Below, piece by piece: positions 52,933 to 61,781 of a stretch of 64,000 nt of DNA. Source of the stretch: Psychrobacillus soli (GTDB lineage: Bacteria > Bacillota > Bacilli > Bacillales_A > Planococcaceae). Location of the stretch: contig NZ_VDGG01000005.1 of the NCBI RefSeq assembly GCF_006861775.1, positions 1 through 64,000 of the forward strand, in the 5' to 3' direction. The notes under the pieces were generated by a model that was not told the origin of the DNA, made no database searches, and was given only the letters and a program-made list of their open reading frames with translations. The translations under genes were made by a program, and so were the position numbers. Each line of letters opens with the position of its first letter. The stretch's first letter is position 1.

Positions 52933-53805
52933 CTATTTCACTTCTAAGTAGCGTTCCACATAATGTAGAAATTTTTCTGTCGCAGGAGATATATGCCTTT
53001 TAGAATTCACGGCAATCCCAAGGGAGCGGTAGCAAGGTTTGTCCAGTTCTAGTAAATGCAGATTACGCTTTTGCCCACGAATTACGAGTTCCGGTAGTAT
53101 ACTAACACCTAATCCTTTTTCAACCATAGCCAGGATGGCATAATCATCCCCAGCAGTAAATTTAATATCTGGTTTAATCGATGCTTTTTCTAAAATACGA
53201 TTGATATCATCATCTCCGCCTTTTCTAGGCATGATAAATGGTTCTCTCTCAATTTGACTTAACATAAGTTTCGTTTGAGAACTTAACGGATGATTAGTAG
53301 GGAGTACTACTAGCATCTGGTCTTCATGCAATGGTATTACATCCAGCGTATCTCGTGTTGGAAGGGATAAAAAGCCACAGTCAATTACGCCATCAGCAAT
53401 CCAATCCTCAATTTCACGATAATCTCCTTCACATAGTTCGATTTCAATATTTGGATAATCCTGTTGAAAATCCTTCAAAATAGCAGGTAACCAATTAACG
53501 GAAACACTTGTAAACGTACCGATATGGATAGTTCCAACTTCTATACCAAGAATAGCAGCAACTTCCTGCTCTAGATGTTCATTCCATTTCAATATTTCCC
53601 GAATGGTCTTCAGAACTTGTTCGCCGTTCACCGTTAATTTCACTCCGGAACGGCTTCGAGCTAGCAATAAAAATCCAAACTCTTGTTCCAAACTGGAAAT
53701 CGTATGACTCACACCAGATTGCGTGTACCCTAGAGCATCTGCTGCTTTGGTGAGACTTCCAAGTTCGACTACTTTCAATAAAACCTTATACTTACTAATG
53801 CTCAA
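52933..53805 (-). CDS. LysR-family regulator (paired with EamA transporter)
   Basis: A 290-residue LysR-type regulator: helix-turn-helix GSLTKAADALGYTQSGVSHT in the first 60 residues, effector domain from GTIHIGTFTSVSVNWLPAIL near 90. It is divergent from an EamA transporter gene, its likely target. The frame is open to GTG 53820, but GGAGGGAG fits the TTG at 53803-53805. It is clearly related to the LysR protein encoded at 56927 (shared I-GTF-SV---WLP-ILK-F pattern). Confidence 0.9.
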   Translation of the reverse strand: MSISKYKVLLKVVELGSLTKAADALGYTQSGVSHTISSLEQEFGFLLLARSRSGVKLTVNGEQVLKTIREILKWNEHLEQEVAAILGIEVGTIHIGTFTSVSVNWLPAILKDFQQDYPNIEIELCEGDYREIEDWIADGVIDCGFLSLPTRDTLDVIPLHEDQMLVVLPTNHPLSSQTKLMLSQIEREPFIMPRKGGDDDINRILEKASIKPDIKFTAGDDYAILAMVEKGLGVSILPELVIRGQKRNLHLLELDKPCYRSLGIAVNSKRHISPATEKFLHYVERYLEVK

Positions 53806-53927
53806 AGTTTCTCCCTCCACTTTCTATTACATTAGGTTTACTCATGCTACCTATAAGAAACATTCGTTTTACTTGTTCATTATAGCTTAGTATACTGAAT
53901 TTGTTCTATAGAAAGGGGGTTTTGAAA

Positions 53928-54857
53928 ATGAAACCATTAAAGGCAGATCTCTTGATTTTATTAGTGACAATTTTTTGGGGTTCATCCTACCTTTTTATGA
54001 AAATGGGATTGGATTCAATAGCGGAGTTTAATTTGATCGCACTTCGGTTTGGATTGGCTTTTATCCTTGCGGGGGCCATTTTTTTCCGTCGTTTGTTGCG
54101 CATTGATAAAACAACGATAAAATATGCGGCGCTTTTAGGATTTATTTTGTTTCTCGTGTTTACATCCATTACTTTTGGATTAAAAACAACGACCACCTCT
54201 AACGCAGGCTTTATAGTAAGCTTGACGGTTGTGTTTGTACCGCTTATTAGTGCGTTAATATGGAAGAATAAAATAGAGGCAAGACTAACGATTAGCATTA
54301 TGCTTGCGATAATAGGGATTGCTTTTCTAACTATTCAGCTCCCTTTTAGCATAACGATTGGTGACTTCTTATGTATGGCAGCGGCATTCTTTTATGCCGC
54401 GCATATAATTGTGGTAGGCTTCGCCGCTCAAAAAGTAGATACGTTAAATCTTGGGATTTTACAATTGGGGTTCGCAGGATTATTCGGCTTAGTTTTTTCC
54501 TTCATCTTTGAAACACCAACATTGCCGGGTTCAACGAAAGGCTGGTTCGCCATACTAGCACTTAGCATTTTGTGTAGCGCTCTAGGATTTATACTGCAAA
54601 CCGTAGCACAAAAATATACATCTCCTGAACGTACAGGTCTTATTTTTTCTCTCGAACCTGTTTTCGCCGCTTTTTTTGGTTATTTGTTTGCACAAGAAAT
54701 CATGAGTTTAAAAGAATATATAGGTGCTATTCTAGTACTGCTCAGCATTACCTTGTCCACTATTAAAAAGAAGGATAGTGCAGAAGAGTTGAATGTAGAA
54801 AAGAATAACAGAATAGATTGTATAGATCTTACTAGAGATTTGGAGAAGAGCACATGA
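53928..54857 (+). CDS. EamA family (DMT) transporter
   Basis: A 309-residue exporter with ten hydrophobic segments in two EamA repeats (LVTIFWGSSYLFMKMGLDSI at the start; SPERTGLIFSLEPVFAAFFG in repeat 2). The tail after the last helix is hydrophilic. AAAGGGGG fits ATG 53928. It forms, with the divergent LysR gene, a self-contained two-gene module bracketed by DinB-gene repeats. The exported metabolite is unknown. Confidence 0.92.
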   Translation: MKPLKADLLILLVTIFWGSSYLFMKMGLDSIAEFNLIALRFGLAFILAGAIFFRRLLRIDKTTIKYAALLGFILFLVFTSITFGLKTTTTSNAGFIVSLTVVFVPLISALIWKNKIEARLTISIMLAIIGIAFLTIQLPFSITIGDFLCMAAAFFYAAHIIVVGFAAQKVDTLNLGILQLGFAGLFGLVFSFIFETPTLPGSTKGWFAILALSILCSALGFILQTVAQKYTSPERTGLIFSLEPVFAAFFGYLFAQEIMSLKEYIGAILVLLSITLSTIKKKDSAEELNVEKNNRIDCIDLTRDLEKST

Positions 54858-54870
54858 GATCCAAAATGAG

Positions 54871-54899
54871 CCGTAACTTTTAATAAGAGTAACGGTTTT
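54871..54899 (+). terminator. Terminator of EamA gene
   Basis: CCGTAACT pairs with AGTAACGG around TTTAATAAG, followed by TTTTACG. Confidence 0.8.
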
Positions 54900-54911
54900 A
54901 CGAGGACTCAT

Positions 54912-55003
54912 ATTATAATTGCCGGTCATGAGCTTCCTCTTTGTAATTATTATGAAAGACAGGTATATTAGTGGCGAAGCGTATCCAAAAGCTAATTGAA
55001 TAA
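54912..55003 (+). pseudogene. Decayed 3' end of a DinB-family gene (direct repeat 3, right copy)
   Basis: Translates as IIAGHELPLCNYYERQ, then after a one-base frameshift YISGEAYPKAN and stop, matching the end of the intact protein (IIAGHELHHCNIIRDRYFGD). The metal-binding HH is replaced by PL. No upstream part of the gene is present, so it is a bounded fragment at the far side of the LysR/EamA module. Confidence 0.75.
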
Positions 55004-55015
55004 TGATTCGAAAAA

Positions 55016-55045
55016 GACGGTATCGCTACACGAAGCGATACCGTC
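55016..55045. terminator. Strong hairpin, terminator of permease gene
   Basis: GACGGTATCGCT pairs perfectly with AGCGATACCGTC around ACACGA. It lies past the stop of the leftward permease gene, with A-rich sequence on the side that becomes the T-run on the minus strand. Confidence 0.85.
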
Positions 55046-55058
55046 TGTTCTATTAGGA

Positions 55059-56468
55059 CTAGCGAATCGTCCTTGAGGAAGCTTGTAAAAGACCTTCCTG
55101 CAATTCCCCGACTCTATCTTTCTTACGAACAAAAATGAAATAAGAAATAATGGTCAAGCCAGCGATCAGCAAAGTGAGTAGAGCTTGTATGCGCAATGAT
55201 TCAATGATGAGCATTGCGATATAGATTCCCGTGATAACGATTATCGTTGCATACGTCAAGTAAGGGAATAGCCACATCTTAAGTTGAAGTGCCTCAGGGT
55301 TCTCCTTTTCTAACTTTCTTCGCATCCGTAAATGAGAGAACGCGATTACGAGGTAGACTAATAGCGCCACAGCCCCTGATGAATTAATTAAAAATAAAAA
55401 TATTTTGTCAGGAGAAGTATAACTAAAGATCACTGCAATATATGAAAACAATGTACTGAATAGTATTGCTCGAACAGGAACACCTTTTTTGCTTAGTTTC
55501 AAAAACGCTTTTGGCGCATCGCCTTTCTTAGCCATACCGAACAACATCCGAGAATTTGCATATAAAGCAGAATTTAAACAAGAAAGAACGGCAGTCAAAA
55601 CAACAAAGTTCATAAGCTGTGCCGCTGCTGGTATACCGATGTAATCAAGTACCGCAACGAATGGGCTGACAAGAATGTTGGCAGAGTTCCATGGCAATAA
55701 TGTGACGACAATAGCAATGGACCCAATGTAGAAGATAAGAATTCGCCAAATAACGCTATTGGTGGCAATACGTACAGCTTTTCCAGGATGATCGGATTCA
55801 CCAGCCGCAATTGCAACTATTTCAGTCCCCATAAATGAAAAGATAACAACTGTGATTCCTAGTAGAACTGAACCAAATCCAGTAGGTATGAATCCACCTT
55901 CCCCTAATAGATTCGCAGTACCAGGAGCCCCTACGCCAGGATACCAACCGAAAATGACACAAAGACCGAGAACAAGAAACAAACCGATACTAATAACTTT
56001 AATAAGTGAAAACCAATATTCGAATTCACCAAAAGACTTCACGGAAAAAAGATTTGTAAGCGTTAATAAAACAGTTAAAATGAGTGCCATTAACCAAAGT
56101 GGGAAATCTGGAATCCAATATTGCATAATCGCCGCTCCCGCAATCGCTTCGATCGCAATGACGACGACCCAGAAAAACCAATATAACCAACCGATAGTAA
56201 AGCCTGCCCAAGGTCCTATCGCTTCGTTTGCGTATGTTGCAAACGATCCACTAGTCGGATAGGCAGCCGCCATTTCTCCAAGCATTCTCATAACCAATAC
56301 GACAATTGCTCCCGCAAATGTGTAAGATAGAATTGCCCCTGGTCCAGAAGCGTTAATTACTGCACCACTACCGATAAATAAACCTGCTCCGATTACACCT
56401 GCAATTGAAATCATACTAATATGTCGGATCTTCAAGTCCGATTTTAACTGACCTTGTTGACTCGTCAT
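55059..56468 (-). CDS. Amino acid permease (APC superfamily, GabP/ProY-like)
   Basis: A 469-residue permease with 12 hydrophobic segments. SIAGVIGAGLFIGSGAVINA in helix 1 and GEMAAAYPTSGSFATYANEA after helix 2 are the amino-acid-transporter signature of the AAT family; ISRMLFGMA-like NSRMLFGMAKKGDAPKAFLK is near residue 305. The neighbourhood of an operon resembling hydroxyproline breakdown suggests proline, hydroxyproline or a related imino acid as substrate. A cre-like site lies upstream. Start ATG 56466-56468 follows CAAGGGGGAATG. Confidence 0.92.
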   Translation of the reverse strand: MTSQQGQLKSDLKIRHISMISIAGVIGAGLFIGSGAVINASGPGAILSYTFAGAIVVLVMRMLGEMAAAYPTSGSFATYANEAIGPWAGFTIGWLYWFFWVVVIAIEAIAGAAIMQYWIPDFPLWLMALILTVLLTLTNLFSVKSFGEFEYWFSLIKVISIGLFLVLGLCVIFGWYPGVGAPGTANLLGEGGFIPTGFGSVLLGITVVIFSFMGTEIVAIAAGESDHPGKAVRIATNSVIWRILIFYIGSIAIVVTLLPWNSANILVSPFVAVLDYIGIPAAAQLMNFVVLTAVLSCLNSALYANSRMLFGMAKKGDAPKAFLKLSKKGVPVRAILFSTLFSYIAVIFSYTSPDKIFLFLINSSGAVALLVYLVIAFSHLRMRRKLEKENPEALQLKMWLFPYLTYATIIVITGIYIAMLIIESLRIQALLTLLIAGLTIISYFIFVRKKDRVGELQEGLLQASSRTIR

Positions 56469-56579
56469 TTACATTCCCCCTTGTGAAAGTCGTGATTCCC
56501 CCAAAAAATGTCTATACTTTTTGTAAATCTAGCTTAACCTCTCCATAAATTGATGTGCAAGTATTATTACCTCCCTTCA

Positions 56580-56594
56580 AAAAAGCGCTTTCAT
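56580..56594 (-). promoter_or_regulatory. Candidate cre site (CcpA) upstream of permease
   Basis: On the minus strand ATGAAAGCGCTTTTT matches 13 of 15 positions of the cre consensus WTGNAARCGNWWWCA. It lies about 112 bases before the permease start. Confidence 0.55.
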
Positions 56595-56926
56595 TTTCTA
56601 GAATATTCTTATAAGTTGTCAGTTAAATTATACACAAAACAAAATAAATTTTTCTGGACAAGTTGTAAATGGATATGAAATTGAATTATACAGAGTGTTA
56701 AAGAGACTCATAGCTAAAGTGCAAAAGTAAGAATATGTGAGGGGAAAATCTATTAGTATATAGTTGATATAAAGAATTCCTTCGAACGAAACTTGCTTCA
56801 CTACTTCGGTAAACCACTAACCAAAAGCTAAACTGCTAATCTTATTGCTAGTGGTTCCCCTTTAAAATACATTTTTAATCAATTTATGTAGACATTTACT
56901 TGTCCGTTTTTTATTTCATTTCTTTT
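56595..56926. other. Intergenic region between permease and LysR genes
   Basis: AT-rich, no gene supported. Both flanking genes are leftward; the stretch holds the permease promoter region at its left and the LysR 3' flank at its right. ACTAGCAATAAGATTAGC-like short dyads are visible but none is convincing. Confidence 0.35.
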
Positions 56927-57793
56927 TTATATAGTTTGATAGATTTCCTTAACTATGGAGATAAAGCTTTTAGTCGCATGCGATGTCTGCTTTGTAAAAC
57001 CTAAACCAATAATTCTATAAGCCTCTTCTTCAAATTCAAGCGCTGTAATACCATCTGGAGCGTTTTTTAAAACAAGTTCAGGTCGGATATTGATCCCGAT
57101 ATTTGCTTGTACCAAAGCAATGATTGACTGGTCATCCGAAATTTCAAATTTAATAATTGGGTCGATTTTGAATTTGCTAAAAAAAGTTATAACCTCACTA
57201 TCCCAACCTCTTTTAGGTTTAATTAATGGGTATTCCTCGAGTTGCTCAATACGCATTGCTGTTTGTGTTTGTAAAGGGCTGTCGTTTGAGACGATACAAA
57301 ACAACTTATCTTTGTGTAATGGTAAAAATTCAATATTTTTCTTAGTAGTTGGGGTTGTGAAGCAACAATCTAATTCCCCTAACTGGACCGCATTTTCTAG
57401 ACTTTCGTAATCATCTTCCAATATTTCAACGATGATTTCGGGATGTTTCTTCTTAAACTCCTTCAGTATAGTAGGAAGCCAATGCGTCGTTACACTAGCG
57501 AATGTTCCTATTTTTATAACTCCTGAATCTAATCCGTTTAATGCGTATGCATCCTGAAGCAAGTTATGGTGAGCATGAATGATCGTAAGTGTATGCTCAT
57601 ATATTTTTTCCCCTTCACTCGTTAGTTTAATCCCTGTTCGATTTCGGAGTAACAAATGCAACCCCAATTCATCTTCTAGACTTTTAATCGCATGACTCAC
57701 CGCAGATTGCGTGAGGTTTAATTCGATACCTGCCTTAGTGATGCTCTGTAATTGAACAACTTTATTAAAAACTTCATACCTTTGAATGGTCAC
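56927..57793 (-). CDS. LysR-family regulator of the hydroxyproline-like operon
   Basis: A 288-residue LysR-type regulator: winged helix with SITKAGIELNLTQSAVSHAI, effector domain from GVIKIGTFASVTTHWLPTIL. It is divergent from the aldehyde dehydrogenase operon and upstream of the permease gene, so it may regulate both. Start GTG 57791-57793 follows AAGGAGG. It is a paralogue of the LysR protein at 52933. Confidence 0.9.
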   Translation of the reverse strand: MTIQRYEVFNKVVQLQSITKAGIELNLTQSAVSHAIKSLEDELGLHLLLRNRTGIKLTSEGEKIYEHTLTIIHAHHNLLQDAYALNGLDSGVIKIGTFASVTTHWLPTILKEFKKKHPEIIVEILEDDYESLENAVQLGELDCCFTTPTTKKNIEFLPLHKDKLFCIVSNDSPLQTQTAMRIEQLEEYPLIKPKRGWDSEVITFFSKFKIDPIIKFEISDDQSIIALVQANIGINIRPELVLKNAPDGITALEFEEEAYRIIGLGFTKQTSHATKSFISIVKEIYQTI

Positions 57794-57953
57794 TACACCC
57801 AGCCTCCTTGAACATGAATAAAATTAATATAAAGTATTACAAACATTCGTTTCACTAATTACAATAATCAGACTATACTGAAAACAAGTCAAGGAAAACT
57901 AGTAACCTTGAATGGAAAATTGTTATATTCGCTACCTAGTAGGAGGCTGATAT

Positions 57954-58001
57954 ATGGCAATATTACTTAGACTGAAAAATATGAAAGCGTTATCTGATTG
58001 A
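57954..58001 (+). CDS. Possible 15-residue leader peptide
   Basis: MAILLRLKNMKALSD, with a perfect AGGAGG ribosome site 5-6 bases before its ATG. It ends 42 bases before the aldehyde dehydrogenase start and overlaps the cre site at 57981. Such a strong ribosome site without a larger gene suggests a translated leader or the remains of a lost gene. Confidence 0.4.
   Translation: MAILLRLKNMKALSD
57981..57995 (+). promoter_or_regulatory. Candidate cre site (CcpA) before aldehyde dehydrogenase operon
   Basis: ATGAAAGCGTTATCT matches 14 of 15 positions of the cre consensus WTGNAARCGNWWWCA. Placed in the leader, it would work as a roadblock, repressing the operon when preferred sugars are present. 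Confidence 0.65.
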
Positions 58002-58043
58002 AAACCAAGTAGAACATTCTAGTTAGAAGGGAGAAAAGTGAGT

Positions 58044-59561
58044 ATGACAATAACGATTGAGAAATTTGAAACGGTCCTTAGGGAAAAAACAGCAATTCAA
58101 AGAATGTATTTGAATGGAAGCTGGACTACAAGTGTTTCAAATAAGACGAGGGAAATCATAAACCCTGCAAATAATGAAGTCATAGCGATAGTAACAGAAG
58201 GAGTAGCTGAAGAAGTAGATATAGCTGTAAAAGCTGCCAAAGACGCTTTTTATAAAAATGGTTGGAAAACAGTTTATGCCCGAACACGAGCAGACCTACT
58301 CTTGAAAGTTGCAAGTAAATTAGAAGAACGCAAAGAAGAGTTTGCCATGCTAGAGACATTAAACAATGGGAAAGTATATGAGGATTCTCTAGGAGATGTT
58401 GAAGACGCCATCAATCAGTTTAAATATTATGCAGGTCTTGCTACAAAACCACATGGTCAAACCTATGAGGTACCAGATGAGATGCAAGCGATGGTTGTTC
58501 GTGAACCGATAGGCGTTGTTGCACAAATCGTTCCTTGGAATTATCCGCTCGTCATGGCTGCCCAGAAAATGTCGGCAGCGTTAGCAGCAGGCTGTACAGT
58601 TGTCATAAAGCCTGCTTCGCAAACACCACTAACGCTTATTCGATTGTTTGAGATTCTAGATGAAGTCGGCTTTCCAGACGGTGTTGTAAATTTACTGCTC
58701 GGTTCGGGGGCGGATATTGGAGACATACTTGTCAATCATCCGGATGTGGATAAAATCTCCTTCACTGGAGGTACGTCGACAGGCAAACAAATAATGAAAG
58801 ATGCAGCCGATACGATTAAAAAGGTAAGTCTGGAACTTGGCGGAAAATCACCGAATATTGTTTTTGCGGATGCCGATTTCGACACGGCAGTCGACTATGC
58901 CCTACTTGCGATATTTGCAGGTCAAGGACAAGTTTGTTCCGCAGGTTCACGTCTACTTCTCGAGAAATCTATTTACGACAAGTTTGTACCCGAGCTTGTT
59001 GCACGAGCTAAAAAAATTAAAATCGGACCAGGTTGGCATAAAGACACGGAAATGGGTCCTCTTATTTCAGAAGCTCATATGCAGAGCGTGTTAGACTACG
59101 TGAAAATTGGTATGGAAGAGGGGGCGGAGCTGTTATGCGGAGGAAATCAAATAACGGATGGTGAACTTGCGACAGGCAACTTTATCGAGCCGACGATTTT
59201 TACAAACACAAAACCGAATATGCGTATTGTTCAGGAGGAGATCTTCGGTCCAGTACTAGTGATCCAAGTATTTGAAACAGAACAAGAAGCGTTAGAGTTG
59301 GCTAATGGTACTGACTTTGGATTAGCCGCTGCCGTATTTACCAATGATGGAGCGAAAGCACAACGTGTTATCCGTGGTCTGCAAGCCGGCATTACATGGA
59401 TCAATGCCTATCATCCCACATTTAACGAGGCACCTTGGAGTGGCTACAAACAAAGTGGAATCGGCGCAGATCTAGGAACTTACGGTTTTGAAGAGTATTT
59501 ACTGACAAAACAGATTAACATCGCTCTCCATGTACAACCGTCTGGATGGTATAAGGGGTGA
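58044..59561 (+). CDS. NAD(P)-dependent aldehyde dehydrogenase
   Basis: A 505-residue aldehyde dehydrogenase. IVPWNYPLVMAAQKMSAALA near residue 155, SFTGGTSTGKQIM near 235 (NAD-binding), LELGGKSPNIV near 260 (general-base Glu) and GQGQVCSAGSRLLLEKSIYD near 295 (catalytic Cys) are all present. By gene context it probably oxidises 2-oxoglutarate semialdehyde to 2-oxoglutarate, the last step of hydroxyproline breakdown; by sequence alone it looks like the betaine aldehyde dehydrogenase group. ATG 58044 is preferred over GTG 58038. Confidence 0.93.
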   Translation: MTITIEKFETVLREKTAIQRMYLNGSWTTSVSNKTREIINPANNEVIAIVTEGVAEEVDIAVKAAKDAFYKNGWKTVYARTRADLLLKVASKLEERKEEFAMLETLNNGKVYEDSLGDVEDAINQFKYYAGLATKPHGQTYEVPDEMQAMVVREPIGVVAQIVPWNYPLVMAAQKMSAALAAGCTVVIKPASQTPLTLIRLFEILDEVGFPDGVVNLLLGSGADIGDILVNHPDVDKISFTGGTSTGKQIMKDAADTIKKVSLELGGKSPNIVFADADFDTAVDYALLAIFAGQGQVCSAGSRLLLEKSIYDKFVPELVARAKKIKIGPGWHKDTEMGPLISEAHMQSVLDYVKIGMEEGAELLCGGNQITDGELATGNFIEPTIFTNTKPNMRIVQEEIFGPVLVIQVFETEQEALELANGTDFGLAAAVFTNDGAKAQRVIRGLQAGITWINAYHPTFNEAPWSGYKQSGIGADLGTYGFEEYLLTKQINIALHVQPSGWYKG

Positions 59562-59589
59562 TTAGTAATGTGGAGTAAGGAGGTCCTTC

Positions 59590-60774
59590 ATGACCAGTTT
59601 TGATATTGTCGTCATAGGTGCTGGTATTATCGGCTCCAGTGTTGCCTATCATTTGTCCAAAGCAGGCTACAGCGTGGCACTTGTAGAAAAAGGCGACATT
59701 GCACACGGAACATCCAGTCGCTGTGATGCGGTAGCACTCATTTGTGATAAAAAACCCGGCATTGATACGGAGATGGGATTTAAAAGTATCCAGCTTTATA
59801 AAGAGTTAGCAAAAGAGTTCTCATTTGATTTTGAATTCTCATCGAGAGGGAGCTTGTATGTTTGTGAAACGGAACAAGAACTTGAAATTGCGGGAGATTA
59901 TGTTGCCCAACAAAGAGCTGATGGGTATGACATGAAAATGGTCGATAACAAGGAACTGCTGGAGATTGAACCTTATTTGGCAAAAGACTTACGAGGTGGA
60001 ATCTGGACAGAAGTCGATTCCACGATGAATCCTTACTTGGTGTGCTTTGCTTTTATAGAAGAAGCAAAAAAATATGGACTTAAGCTGTTCACAAACCATG
60101 AAGTAAGAGAAATTACACAAAGTCCTGATGGACGTGTGGAATCCGTTATAACGGATAGAACAACGATTCATACAAATCGTATTGTGAACTGTGCAGGTGT
60201 TTGGGCAGCAAAGATTGGGCAAATGGTAGGAATTGATATACCTATACGTCCACGAAAAGGTATGGTTCTAATCTCGGAAAAAACAAAGCCAATTGTCAAT
60301 CAAAAAGTGCATGAATTTGGTTACATGCTTTCCAAATTTGAAGACATTACCTATAAACGCGCAGTTAGTAAACTAGTAGAAGATAATAATATTGCTTTTA
60401 CGATTGAACCAACAGAAGCCGATAACTTTTTGTTAGGTGGTCATCGTGCATTTAAAGGGTATGATATTAGCTCGGAAAATGATGTCATGCGTGGAATTGC
60501 TGAGCGAGCTATTCGTTTTCTACCAATCCTTAAAGATATCAATTGTATTCGTGCTTATGCGGGCATTCGTCCGTGGGTGGCCGACCATCTGCCAATCGTC
60601 TCTGAAGTCGAAGAGGTGCCGGGCTTTTTTATAGCAAGTGGTCATGAAGGTGATGGCATTAGTATGGCACCTATTACCGGAAGAATGGTTACGCAGCTAA
60701 TTACCGGACAAGAAACAGACTTTAACATAGACAGGTTAAACTTTTCACGTTACAAACTATTGGAAAAGGTTTGA
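59590..60774 (+). CDS. FAD-dependent oxidoreductase, DAO/HcnC type
   Basis: A 394-residue D-amino-acid-oxidase-fold flavoprotein. The dinucleotide-binding motif is IVVIGAGIIGSSVAYHLSKA; RIVNCAGVWAAKIGQMVGID and GHEGDGISMAPITGRMV near the end are typical of the glycine oxidase / HcnC group. Together with the HcnA- and HcnB-like products downstream it probably forms a multi-subunit D-hydroxyproline (or D-proline, or sarcosine-like) dehydrogenase. AAGGAGG precedes the ATG. Confidence 0.9.
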   Translation: MTSFDIVVIGAGIIGSSVAYHLSKAGYSVALVEKGDIAHGTSSRCDAVALICDKKPGIDTEMGFKSIQLYKELAKEFSFDFEFSSRGSLYVCETEQELEIAGDYVAQQRADGYDMKMVDNKELLEIEPYLAKDLRGGIWTEVDSTMNPYLVCFAFIEEAKKYGLKLFTNHEVREITQSPDGRVESVITDRTTIHTNRIVNCAGVWAAKIGQMVGIDIPIRPRKGMVLISEKTKPIVNQKVHEFGYMLSKFEDITYKRAVSKLVEDNNIAFTIEPTEADNFLLGGHRAFKGYDISSENDVMRGIAERAIRFLPILKDINCIRAYAGIRPWVADHLPIVSEVEEVPGFFIASGHEGDGISMAPITGRMVTQLITGQETDFNIDRLNFSRYKLLEKV

Positions 60775-60810
60775 AACTATTAATAGATAAAAAAATTGGA
60801 GGAATTAATT

Positions 60811-61710
60811 ATGTATAAACCATTTGGAATGATCCCAGCAATGCCAACCCCTTTTGACCAACAAGGAAAGGTAGATTTTGAGGCGTTTAACGAATTGATC
60901 GAGCACCTAATTGATGGCGGAGTCCACTGTCTTCTTGCAGGTGGTAGTACAGGTGAATATTCACTGATGTCACTTGAGGAGCGTAAATCTGTTTTAAAAG
61001 CAGCAGTCGATGCTTCGAATGGTCGTGTTCCGATTATGGCTGGAACGAGTGCCCATAGAACGGAAGAAACGCTTGAACTAACGAAATATGCAGCAGAAAT
61101 TGGCGCAGATTGCGCGCTTGTCATTACGCCTTATTATATGAAGACGAGTGAAGCAGGCATCATCGACTACTACAAAACAATTGCAGAGCAATCCGGCATC
61201 GGGATTGTCATCTACCATTATCCATCTGCAACAGGGGTGGAGCTTTCTCCAGAGTTGATCGCTGAGTTAAGCAAAATTGAAGGGATTGTAGGTGTCAAAA
61301 ATACAACAGACCAAGAACATACATGTAAAGTGATCGGTCTAACAAAAGATCAGAAAGATTTCTCTGTACTGACAGGATACGAACATCTAATTTTACCGAC
61401 ATTAGCTGTTGGAGGTCATGGTGCAACAGGCATCATTCCGAATCTTATTCCAAAAGAAATCGTTGCGCTTTATGACTTATTCACAAAAGAACGAGATATT
61501 GAAGGAGCGATTGCACTCAACCAAAAGCTTCTCCCACTCTATGACTATGTGGAAGCAGAGCCTAGCCCAGGTCCTGTAAAAGCTGGTCTTGACATGATTG
61601 GGCTGAGAGGTGGAACGGTTCGTTCACCACTCGTACCTGCCTCTGAAGAATTAAAACAAAAAATGCAAATTACACTTTCTGAACTTGGCTATGAAGTGAG
61701 CCCAGTCTAA
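60811..61710 (+). CDS. DapA-family lyase (dihydrodipicolinate synthase fold)
   Basis: A 299-residue class I aldolase-fold protein. GGSTGEYSLMSLEERKSVL near residue 46, ITPYYMKTSEAG near 107 (Tyr of the relay) and GIVGVKNTTDQ near 160 (Schiff-base Lys) are canonical. In hydroxyproline clusters this family supplies the deaminase acting on pyrroline-4-hydroxy-2-carboxylate, giving 2-oxoglutarate semialdehyde; that fits the neighbours. Real dapA function in lysine synthesis is less likely here. GGAGG fits ATG 60811, not 60796. Confidence 0.9.
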   Translation: MYKPFGMIPAMPTPFDQQGKVDFEAFNELIEHLIDGGVHCLLAGGSTGEYSLMSLEERKSVLKAAVDASNGRVPIMAGTSAHRTEETLELTKYAAEIGADCALVITPYYMKTSEAGIIDYYKTIAEQSGIGIVIYHYPSATGVELSPELIAELSKIEGIVGVKNTTDQEHTCKVIGLTKDQKDFSVLTGYEHLILPTLAVGGHGATGIIPNLIPKEIVALYDLFTKERDIEGAIALNQKLLPLYDYVEAEPSPGPVKAGLDMIGLRGGTVRSPLVPASEELKQKMQITLSELGYEVSPV

Positions 61711-61718
61711 TAGTTTTG

Positions 61719-61746
61719 GAGAATAGCTAAAAAGCTATTCTCTCTC
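61719..61746 (+). terminator. Hairpin inside operon
   Basis: GAGAATAGCT pairs perfectly with AGCTATTCTC around AAAA, followed by TCTCCTTTTATTC. It may partly end the transcript after the DapA-family gene. Confidence 0.6.
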
Positions 61747-61781
61747 CTTTTATTCATAAATCTAAAGGTGGGATTGACAGC

